Shown here: piece by piece, positions 1 through 5,370 of the stretch
Numbering within the stretch: position 1 is the first letter of the stretch
Layout of the letters: the number at the start of each line of letters is the position of its first letter
Assembly (NCBI GenBank): GCA_017443685.1
Contig: JAFSYD010000078.1
Coordinates: 1 to 5,370 of the forward strand
Reading direction: 5' to 3'
DNA length: 5,370 bases
Origin: Lachnospiraceae bacterium
Lineage (GTDB): Bacteria; Bacillota; Clostridia; Lachnospirales; Lachnospiraceae
Notes under the pieces: model-generated
What the model saw: the letters and a program-made list of their open reading frames with translations, nothing else
Database searches by the model: none
What the model was told of the DNA's origin: nothing
Translations under genes and position numbers: made by a program

Positions 1-280
1 ACTCTCTGACTTCCAGCACGTCGCGGAGGTCCTTCTCCGTGATCTTGGAGACCTGGGCGCCGCGGCGCGGCATGTTGACCACTAGGCCTTCCAGCTCCAG
101 CATACGGATCGCCTCGCGGATCGGCGTCCGGCTGACCCCGAGCTTCTTCGCCAGGTGCAGCTCCATCAAACGCTCGCCCGGCTCGATCTTGCCGGTTAAG
201 ATCGCGTCGCGCAGAGTATTAAACACGACATCCCGAAGCGGCAGGTATTCATCCATGTTGAGTTTGAGTTCGTCTGTCAT
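1..280 (-). CDS. GntR-family transcriptional regulator, FadR/FCD subfamily (partial, C-terminus off the window)
   Basis: This is a DNA-binding repressor-type regulator, of which only the first 93 residues are present before the left edge. Residues about 13-80 form the GntR winged helix-turn-helix. They include the signature ILTGKIEPGERL, the helix segment LAKKLGVSRTPIREAIRMLE and the wing-like LEGLVVNMPRRGAQV. The following ITEKDLRDVLEVRE is the usual entry into the alpha-helical FCD ligand-binding domain, so a FadR/VanR-type member of about 220-240 residues is expected. The start ATG at 280-278 is fixed by a GGAGG ribosome site eight bases upstream (289-293). The gene lies downstream of ispE on the same strand but has its own promoter and a palindromic operator candidate, so it is probably autoregulated. 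The ligand and targets cannot be told from this fragment. FCD-type regulators usually sense small organic acids or sugar acids. Confidence 0.95.
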   Translation of the reverse strand, partial: MTDELKLNMDEYLPLRDVVFNTLRDAILTGKIEPGERLMELHLAKKLGVSRTPIREAIRMLELEGLVVNMPRRGAQVSKITEKDLRDVLEVRE

Positions 281-288
281 AATGTATT

Positions 289-293
289 CCTCC
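289..293 (-). promoter_or_regulatory. Ribosome binding site of the GntR gene
   Basis: The minus strand reads GGAGG here, followed by eight bases and then ATG at 280. This is a near-ideal Shine-Dalgarno site and decides the start codon of the GntR regulator. Confidence 0.85.
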
Positions 294-319
294 GTATAAG
301 CACCGGTGGACAATCCCAT

Positions 320-333
320 CTTTGTATACAAAG
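320..333. promoter_or_regulatory. Palindromic operator candidate for the GntR regulator
   Basis: CTTTGTATACAAAG is a perfect 14-base palindrome. Its core TTGTATACAA fits the GT-N(2-3)-AC dyad typical of operators bound by FadR/VanR-type GntR regulators. It begins three bases downstream of the -10 box of the gntR promoter and covers the expected transcription start (around 327-331), so a bound dimer would block initiation. The sequence shows the palindrome and its position. Binding by the adjacent gene product is inferred. Confidence 0.7.
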
Positions 334-336
334 TGC

Positions 337-365
337 ATTATAGCAAAAAAAAATACAATTGGCAA
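337..365 (-). promoter_or_regulatory. Sigma-A (housekeeping) promoter of the GntR gene, extended -10
   Basis: On the minus strand the -35 box TTGCCA (365-360) is followed by a 17-base spacer and the perfect -10 box TATAAT (342-337). The spacer ends in TGC, giving the TGn extended -10 motif. Transcription should start near 327-331, leaving a leader of roughly 50 bases before the GntR ATG. The spacer contains nine consecutive T residues (353-345). This promoter lies in the 115-base gap between ispE and gntR. The gap otherwise holds only the operator candidate and the ribosome site. Confidence 0.85.
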
Positions 366-395
366 GCACGTCCCCCGGCTTCCTTTACAAGCACA

Positions 396-1274
396 TTACA
401 TCGTCTTCGTCACATACACAAACATCTCCGGATACTTTACACGAAGCATCTCCTCCGTCTCCATCGCTTTCTCTTCACTCCCGAATATCCCATACACGCA
501 CGACCCGCTTCCGGTCATCATGGCATTATACGCACCTGTCTCCTTAAGCGTTTCCTTTAATTCCCCGATCACGGGAAACTGCGCCGCTACAACCGGCTCT
601 AAGGAATTGCCCAAAGCATCCGCAACCTCTTCCGCTGCGCCCCCTTCAAGCGCCCGCTTCATCGCTTCCATATCCGGATGCAGCGGCTTTGTCATCGCGT
701 CGAAATCATGATAGATCTTCCCCGTCGGCATGGATGCCTGCGGCTTGATCAGCACAAGAAAAAGCTTCGGGCACGCCGGCGCCTCCGACAGCGTCGTCCC
801 TGTCCCGGCCGCGTACTTCGTTCCGCCCAAAATGCAATACGGAATATCCGCCCCGAGCGTACCCCCAAGACGGCATAAATCTTCATCGGAATACGTAAGG
901 CCTTCCATCTCATTTATCGCACGCAGTACCGCCGCGGCGTCCGTCGATCCGCCCGCAAGCCCGGCACCGACCGGGATACGTTTTGTAAGAGCGATATCAT
1001 ATCCGCCGCCCAGACTCCCTTCCGCCATCATAAGCTTCGCCGCGCGTATGCACAGGTTATCCTCGTCCGCTTTCAGAAGCTCCTCCGGCGCACGGTAGTT
1101 ATCCTCAAAAGCGATCGTCATTGCAACCATATCATCCGGCCGCCGGGTCACCGTTACGGTGTCGCAAAGGCCGATCGTCTGCATCACCATCGCCACCTCG
1201 TGATAACCGTCCTCTCTAAGTCCCCTGACATCCAAAAGCAGATTGATCTTCGCGTAAGCCTCTTTCGTCATCAT
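396..1274 (-). CDS. ispE: 4-diphosphocytidyl-2-C-methyl-D-erythritol kinase (IspE)
   Basis: IspE phosphorylates the 2-hydroxyl of CDP-methylerythritol with ATP in the cytosolic MEP pathway to IPP and DMAPP. The 292-residue length is normal for the family. The GHMP-kinase features appear in order. AYAKINLLLDV at the N-terminus carries the conserved lysine K9, equivalent to E. coli K10. DGYHEV at 22-27 is a substrate-binding segment. The ATP-binding glycine loop PVGAGLAGGSTDA lies at 101-113. LGADIPYCILGG has D143 as the likely catalytic aspartate, matching E. coli D141. The C-terminal glycine motif MTGSGSCVYGIF is at 253-264. The first of two adjacent ATG codons is chosen because a G-rich site, GGGGTGG (1285-1291), lies ten bases upstream; the second ATG is possible. 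The gene follows the HD hydrolase gene by 41 bases, a gap in which I see no promoter or terminator, so it is probably cotranscribed. Confidence 0.97.
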   Translation of the reverse strand: MMTKEAYAKINLLLDVRGLREDGYHEVAMVMQTIGLCDTVTVTRRPDDMVAMTIAFEDNYRAPEELLKADEDNLCIRAAKLMMAEGSLGGGYDIALTKRIPVGAGLAGGSTDAAAVLRAINEMEGLTYSDEDLCRLGGTLGADIPYCILGGTKYAAGTGTTLSEAPACPKLFLVLIKPQASMPTGKIYHDFDAMTKPLHPDMEAMKRALEGGAAEEVADALGNSLEPVVAAQFPVIGELKETLKETGAYNAMMTGSGSCVYGIFGSEEKAMETEEMLRVKYPEMFVYVTKTM

Positions 1275-1284
1275 TAATCGTTGT

Positions 1285-1291
1285 CCACCCC
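1285..1291 (-). promoter_or_regulatory. Putative ribosome binding site of ispE
   Basis: GGGGTGG on the minus strand lies ten bases upstream of the first ATG of ispE. It is the only purine-rich run at suitable spacing in the 41-base gap, but it is not a canonical AGGAGG, so translation may be modest or partly coupled to the upstream gene. Confidence 0.5.
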
Positions 1292-1315
1292 AAAACAGTT
1301 CCTGATCCTGCTTTC

Positions 1316-1897
1316 TCAGATATGCCCCTGTTCCTTATGCTTATCCAGTATCTCCATCGTCTTTTGATACAGCGTTTCCGATCCGGCCTTCGTCTGCGAC
1401 TGCCGCTTTAACACCTGCTCATAACATACGCCGTGCTCCATCCAGTCCGTTCCGTCGTTGCTGTCATTTAACAGAAGCGGCTGCAGATTATCCATCGCGC
1501 GGACGAATCTTGCTTCCGGCGTAACGCCCGCTTCGAACTCATCGAATACTTCCCGCAGCTTCTCTTGCTGATCCTCGGGAAGCATACCGAAAATGCGGTC
1601 GGCCGCCTGCCTCTCTCTTATCTTTTGCGTCTGCTTTCCCACCTCGTCATACGCGTAAGTGTCGCCGGCGTCGATCTCCACCACATCATGCAGCAGGCAC
1701 ATCAGCATCGCTTTTGCGATGTCGACCGGCTCGTTTGCATATTCCTTTAACAGATATGCCATCACCGCCATATGCCAGGCGTGCTCCGCGTCGTTCTCCT
1801 TCCTGCCGTGTCCCGAAAGGCTCGTCTGGCGGAATACATTTTTCTCCTTGTCAAGCTCCAGCGCAAACGCAAGCTGCCGTTCTAACCGCTCGTTCAT
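1316..1897 (-). CDS. HD domain-containing phosphohydrolase (YfbR/HDDC2, HD_3 type; probable 5'-nucleotidase)
   Basis: This is a 193-residue single-domain metal-dependent phosphohydrolase. Characterised relatives (E. coli YfbR, human HDDC2) release phosphate from deoxynucleoside 5'-monophosphates, so a role in nucleotide-pool housekeeping is likely, though the substrate is not proven here. The HD metal ligands are visible: H39 in ENDAEHAWHMA, H70-D71 in CLLHDVVEIDAGDT and D136 in VRAMDNLQPLL. E74, next to the HD pair, matches the conserved glutamate of YfbR. R23 and R32 precede the first histidine, as in substrate-binding segments of the family. No HD-GYP signature is present, so it is not expected to cleave c-di-GMP. 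The ATG overlaps the stop of the diguanylate cyclase gene by four bases (ATGA at 1897-1894). An AAGGGGG ribosome site sits just inside that gene, indicating translational coupling. Confidence 0.92.
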   Translation of the reverse strand: MNERLERQLAFALELDKEKNVFRQTSLSGHGRKENDAEHAWHMAVMAYLLKEYANEPVDIAKAMLMCLLHDVVEIDAGDTYAYDEVGKQTQKIRERQAADRIFGMLPEDQQEKLREVFDEFEAGVTPEARFVRAMDNLQPLLLNDSNDGTDWMEHGVCYEQVLKRQSQTKAGSETLYQKTMEILDKHKEQGHI

Positions 1898-4800
1898 TCG
1901 TCCCCCTTCACCTGCTCGATCTCATAGTGGATCTCATACTCCGTGCCATACTCCGTTTGCTTCCACCGTTCGACAAGACGAGGCATCGGTTCGTCTCCCG
2001 TATAATCATTATCAAAATCGGTCAGCATCACAAAGTATTTGCCCTCTGTCATCTGCGTTAAGATATCGCTCTGCCGGAACGTCGATACCATAATATCAAG
2101 GAACGCCTCCGAAACATCCATCGGCAGATCGCACTTTTGCCCGTCGGCGCTTAAGATCGTAACCTGCGCGATGCGCACCGTTATCGGATAACGCTGCCGC
2201 ATTCTCGCGAACATCCGGTAAATATCCTGCAGATTGTTGAAGCTTACCACATACGCGCCCTCGCCGACATTCCGCTCTCCCAGGATCACCTGGATGCCGG
2301 TTAAGGACGCCGCCTGATGGCCCCCGTCCTTCTCCTCCGTAAGTGCGGGCTGCGACGTACTCTGATAAAAAGCGTAACCGTGCTTGCCGTTTTGCTTTAC
2401 CGTGTAAAGCGCCTTGTCCGCCATGCGGTAAAGCTCCGCAAAATCCGTTCCCTCATCGGGTACGCGGACCGCGCCGATCGAAGCACCGAGCGGGATATTC
2501 ATATCCTCGCCCATAAACTCTTTTGCCGACTTCGTCATTTCTTCGTTGATAAAACGTGTCCGTTCCGCCACCGCGGGCTCATCCTTCACCTTCCGCATAA
2601 ACGCGATAAATTCGTCGCCGCCCATACGCCCCGCGAGGTCATCCGCACCGATCTGGCTTTTGATGAGCTCGGAAAAACGGATCAGCACCCTGTCTCCCAT
2701 ATCATGCCCGTAAAGATCGTTGACCAGCTTAAAGCTGTCAAGATCGATCATCATAAGCACACCCTCTTCGTCCTTGCAGAGCGCCGCAAGCTCCTTTTCC
2801 GAGGTTGCCTTATTTAAAAGGCCGGTCATGGGATCGGTCGTCGCCGCCTTCTGCAGACCGCTGACCTGCTGCATATAATGACGCAGGTTGCCGATCAGCC
2901 AGCCGACGAACAGCGCGAACAATACGCAGACGGCAAGCAGGTAAACCTTAAAATACGTCCGCTCAAAGATCTGCGCATCCTTGTGGACGGTAAACATCTC
3001 ATCCCGTACCGCACTGCCGTCCGATTCATCGATCACCTGCACGTGGAGCACGTAATCCCCGTATTTCAGATTCGTGTAATTGACGGGCACCAGCTCGTTC
3101 TGGTACCGCGCGACACCGTCGTCATCCGCTCCTTCGAGATACACCTTGATCAGCGGGTTCGACAAAGTGAAATTGAGGACCGCCACATCGAACTGGATAC
3201 GCCCGTTCATCGCCGGGATCTGATAGACGCCGTCCGCCTCCTTCACCGGCTCATCCCCCGCCGTAACGGAATTTAAGCGGATCGCATAGTCGGTATCAAA
3301 GGTGTTGTAGGTCGATGTGGAAATGCGCCGTACACCGTCCGTACAGCAAAGGTAAAGCATCGCATCGTCCACGGCGTTTTTCGCGTTCGCGGTCAGCGTC
3401 GTATAAAAGCCCCGGTTGTGGTTCAAAAGCGTGTAATTATAATTCTCTTCATTCGCCAACAGATCCGACTCCGAGACGATGTAAATTCCCGCGCTCGAAG
3501 AGATCCACGCCTGTCTGTCCTGTGTAAAATAAACGTCGTAGTTATTGCTGTACGGGAAATTGTCGAGCTTCGTAACAGTGCTTCCATTATCAAAATACAG
3601 TGCATTGCTCGTAATGTAAATATATCCGCCCGTGCACGGCACGATCCGCAAAATAACAAGCGACTGCAGGCCCGCATCCTCTCCGATCCGCCCCGCAACC
3701 TTATCATTTTCTATAATGTAAACGCCGTCGCCGTCCGTTCCCGCGTAGATCTTCCCGTCCTCCGTCTCGACGAGCGAAAGGATCTGCGCCGTCGGAAGTC
3801 CGTCCTCCGCGGAAAGCGTTCCGGTCAGCTCGCCGTCCGTGATATAATTCAGCCCCGTCGTACTTGCCGCCAGAATCCGGCCGTCCGAAAGCTCGATCGC
3901 GGAACGGAAAAGGGAACCGACCGTACCGGCATCCGCCTCATTATAGCCGGTCATCTGCCCGTCCGGTAAAATCTTAACCAGCCCGTCCGGCCCATACGAA
4001 GACACCCAGATATTACCGGCAGCATCCGCCATCAAATGCCGGATGCGTACACCGTCAAACGCCTGCACATAATCCGGCGCAAGCCGCTGCATCGTGGCAA
4101 GGTCAACGACCGCAAGTCCTTTGTCCATGCCGACATAAAGGATCTGATCCCTGATCAGCTGCGCATTAACGATCTCCTCGGGAATGCCTGCTTTTGCAAA
4201 AACATCCTCAAACGGATTCTGGGAAAAACGGATCACGCCCTGCTTGTTGGAGACGAACCAGACGTTGTCCTGATAGTCCATGATCACGTCGGACACGGAA
4301 CCGTTAAAATCTTCGGTTGAAAGGACCGTGATCTCATCCGTCGCCGAATCAATAAAGCCGAGCCCGTTCTCGCAGCAGAAGAAAAATCCGCCGTCCTTTT
4401 CGGAATACAAGAGCCGGTTAAAATAGGAAATCTCTCCGACCGATACGGTCCCGTCCTCTATGACCTCACTCCCGCTTAAATGCATACGGAACGCGTAATC
4501 CGCACTGGTACCGACCAGATATCCGCCTTTGCCGTCCGACGCGACCGCCCCATAGGCAGCGTCGTTGTCTTCCTCTAACTGCTCTTCCAGAAGCAGCTTT
4601 TCATCTTTTACAAAAAAGAGCTCGCCGTTGTTCGCTACGCCGGCGATCACATCATCCGCCGCGTCATAGCAAAGGGACCGCACACCGTTGATATTGTCCC
4701 ACTGATCAAAAACGGTGATGGTTCCTTTCCCGTCGATCGCCGCCAGCTCGCTCGTCGTGCCGACGTACACATTTCCGCTGCCGTCTGCGCAGATGGAGCG

Positions 4801-5370
4801 GATCGAATTCGCCGGCAGCCCGTTTTCCATATCATAAAAGGTAAGGTCACCGCTTGTCGAATCATAGCAGGCGATCCCGCTGTCGTTCGTGCCGATCCAA
4901 AGGCGCCCTTTCCCGTCCGCCGCCAGCTGCATGATCGAATTCAGCCGGTCGTCGATGTCGCTTCGGATGAAGTGCGAGCCGTCATAGCGGTACAGCCCCG
5001 AATACGTACCCGCCCAGATATAGCCGTCCGCGGTCTGCGCGATCGCGTTGATCTCCGCCGAGATCAGGCCGTCCTCCGCGTCATAGCTGATCCCCGCGTA
5101 ATCCCCTGCGAAATCCGTTGCCGCAACGTTAAGTGTCATGGAAAAAACCAAAGCCGGCAGAAGCGCAAGCAGCAAGGCCATATGCTTCTTTTCCTTTTTA
5201 CGGGCAGCTGCCGCGTCATAAATATCCAGCGAAAACATTGCCACCAGCATGCTGATCGCCTTGTCGGGAACATCGACAAAAGCCTCCGCCAGAAATGCTT
5301 TCAACACCTTGCCGTCCGTGTAGGCCGCGAGCATATCGAAAAGCCCGTCCCCCCACACGTTGCCGGTATA
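1894..5370 (-). CDS. Membrane diguanylate cyclase with S-component-like N-terminus, double propeller sensor, Y_Y_Y and GGDEF domains (partial, N-terminus off the window)
   Basis: This predicted sensor makes c-di-GMP from two GTP in response to an outside signal; 1158 residues are visible. The frame is open to the right edge, and the GTG at 5358 has no ribosome site, so the true start lies outside. Numbering here runs from that GTG codon. Residues 1-50 contain GDGLFDML and FVDVPDKAISMLVA and resemble the end of an ECF-transporter S-component. A basic stretch (RKKEKKH) leads into a membrane segment at 60-80. Residues 94-685 hold about 14 Reg_prop-like repeats (for example GYIWAGTYSGLYRYDG), enough for two seven-bladed propellers. 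A Y_Y_Y domain at about 718-795 has the typical YTNLKYGDYVLHV. A membrane helix lies at 803-823. The GGDEF domain (839-1000) has D872, K877, N880, D889 and GGDEF at 913-917. Residues 1018-1154 look like a degenerate second cyclase fold. The order places the propellers outside and the cyclase inside the cell. The signal is unknown. Confidence 0.93.
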   Translation of the reverse strand, partial: YTGNVWGDGLFDMLAAYTDGKVLKAFLAEAFVDVPDKAISMLVAMFSLDIYDAAAARKKEKKHMALLLALLPALVFSMTLNVAATDFAGDYAGISYDAEDGLISAEINAIAQTADGYIWAGTYSGLYRYDGSHFIRSDIDDRLNSIMQLAADGKGRLWIGTNDSGIACYDSTSGDLTFYDMENGLPANSIRSICADGSGNVYVGTTSELAAIDGKGTITVFDQWDNINGVRSLCYDAADDVIAGVANNGELFFVKDEKLLLEEQLEEDNDAAYGAVASDGKGGYLVGTSADYAFRMHLSGSEVIEDGTVSVGEISYFNRLLYSEKDGGFFFCCENGLGFIDSATDEITVLSTEDFNGSVSDVIMDYQDNVWFVSNKQGVIRFSQNPFEDVFAKAGIPEEIVNAQLIRDQILYVGMDKGLAVVDLATMQRLAPDYVQAFDGVRIRHLMADAAGNIWVSSYGPDGLVKILPDGQMTGYNEADAGTVGSLFRSAIELSDGRILAASTTGLNYITDGELTGTLSAEDGLPTAQILSLVETEDGKIYAGTDGDGVYIIENDKVAGRIGEDAGLQSLVILRIVPCTGGYIYITSNALYFDNGSTVTKLDNFPYSNNYDVYFTQDRQAWISSSAGIYIVSESDLLANEENYNYTLLNHNRGFYTTLTANAKNAVDDAMLYLCCTDGVRRISTSTYNTFDTDYAIRLNSVTAGDEPVKEADGVYQIPAMNGRIQFDVAVLNFTLSNPLIKVYLEGADDDGVARYQNELVPVNYTNLKYGDYVLHVQVIDESDGSAVRDEMFTVHKDAQIFERTYFKVYLLAVCVLFALFVGWLIGNLRHYMQQVSGLQKAATTDPMTGLLNKATSEKELAALCKDEEGVLMMIDLDSFKLVNDLYGHDMGDRVLIRFSELIKSQIGADDLAGRMGGDEFIAFMRKVKDEPAVAERTRFINEEMTKSAKEFMGEDMNIPLGASIGAVRVPDEGTDFAELYRMADKALYTVKQNGKHGYAFYQSTSQPALTEEKDGGHQAASLTGIQVILGERNVGEGAYVVSFNNLQDIYRMFARMRQRYPITVRIAQVTILSADGQKCDLPMDVSEAFLDIMVSTFRQSDILTQMTEGKYFVMLTDFDNDYTGDEPMPRLVERWKQTEYGTEYEIHYEIEQVKGDE
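1902..1908 (-). promoter_or_regulatory. Ribosome binding site of the HD hydrolase gene
   Basis: AAGGGGG on the minus strand ends four bases before the ATG at 1897 and lies inside the last codons of the upstream cyclase gene. Together with the ATGA stop/start overlap it supports coupled translation of the two proteins. Confidence 0.6.

Noticed and set aside
39..299. Plus-strand open frame of 86 codons at the left edge
   Set aside because: It is antisense to the GntR regulator, whose winged helix motifs and ribosome site are unambiguous on the minus strand.
301..308. Eight-base palindrome CACCGGTG in the gntR leader
   Set aside because: It is too short for a meaningful hairpin or operator, has no flanking symmetry, and lies away from the promoter elements.
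345..385. Rho-independent terminator after ispE, using the T9 run
   Set aside because: The only stem upstream of the T run is a weak GGAAGC/GCTTGCC pairing with a bulge and a ten-base loop, and several bases separate it from the T run. The T run is better explained as the promoter spacer. A weak terminator cannot be fully excluded.
363..394. Direct repeat CAAGCAC (363-369 and 388-394)
   Set aside because: Seven bases repeated once in a short gap is within chance, and the copies do not sit symmetrically about the promoter.
322..711. Plus-strand open frame opposite ispE (others lie at 730-1098, 1659-2093, 2317-2817 and 3418-3969)
   Set aside because: These are antisense shadows of the minus-strand genes. 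They have low-complexity or arginine-, serine- and proline-rich translations, no recognisable domains, and overlap genes with clear family motifs.
1316..1897. HD hydrolase as a c-di-GMP phosphodiesterase partner of the cyclase
   Set aside because: The HD-GYP signature and its extra conserved histidines are absent. The protein fits the short YfbR/HDDC2 type instead.
3423..3707. Second minus-strand open frame inside the propeller region (another lies at 4647-4865)
   Set aside because: It is out of frame within the large cyclase gene, whose propeller repeats continue through this region. The translation shows no family features.
5356..5358. GTG as the start codon of the large cyclase gene
   Set aside because: The frame stays open to the window edge, no Shine-Dalgarno site precedes it, and the residues on both sides (YTGN-VWGDGL) read as one continuous membrane-protein motif.

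Overview
The window carries four genes, all on the minus strand, packed head to tail so that transcription runs from the right edge to the left edge. The best fit is a Gram-positive anaerobe of the class Clostridia, probably Lachnospiraceae-like and moderately GC-rich. This rests on purine-rich Shine-Dalgarno sites, an MEP-pathway ispE followed by a FadR-type GntR regulator, and a very large membrane diguanylate cyclase with a double cyclase-fold C-terminus. The taxonomic placement is inference. The two end genes are cut by the window edges.

Layout in transcription order. (1) 5370-1894: a giant membrane signalling protein, open to the right edge, with 1158 residues visible. It begins with the tail of what looks like an ECF-transporter S-component-like membrane domain. 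A transmembrane segment, about 14 propeller repeats (enough for two seven-bladed beta-propellers), a Y_Y_Y domain and a second transmembrane helix follow. It ends with an intact GGDEF diguanylate cyclase domain and a degenerate cyclase-like domain. (2) 1897-1316: an HD-domain phosphohydrolase of the YfbR/HDDC2 (HD_3) type, whose start overlaps the preceding stop as ATGA. (3) 1274-396: ispE, the CDP-methylerythritol kinase of isoprenoid synthesis, after a 41-base gap. (4) 280-1: the N-terminal 93 residues of a GntR/FadR-family repressor, which runs off the left edge.

The first three genes look like one transcription unit, since no promoter or terminator is evident between them. The gntR gene has its own strong sigma-A promoter in the 115-base gap after ispE: TTGCCA, 17 bases, then an extended TATAAT. 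A 14-base perfect palindrome with a TTGTATACAA core lies on the expected transcription start, which suggests autorepression.

The large protein is the most unusual item. It couples an extracellular double propeller, the sensor type of Bacteroides hybrid two-component systems, to c-di-GMP synthesis. It also appears to carry a transporter-like membrane module at its N-terminus. Its GGDEF active site looks intact, but the arginine of the usual inhibitory I-site is missing. No RNA genes, mobile elements or CRISPR arrays were seen.
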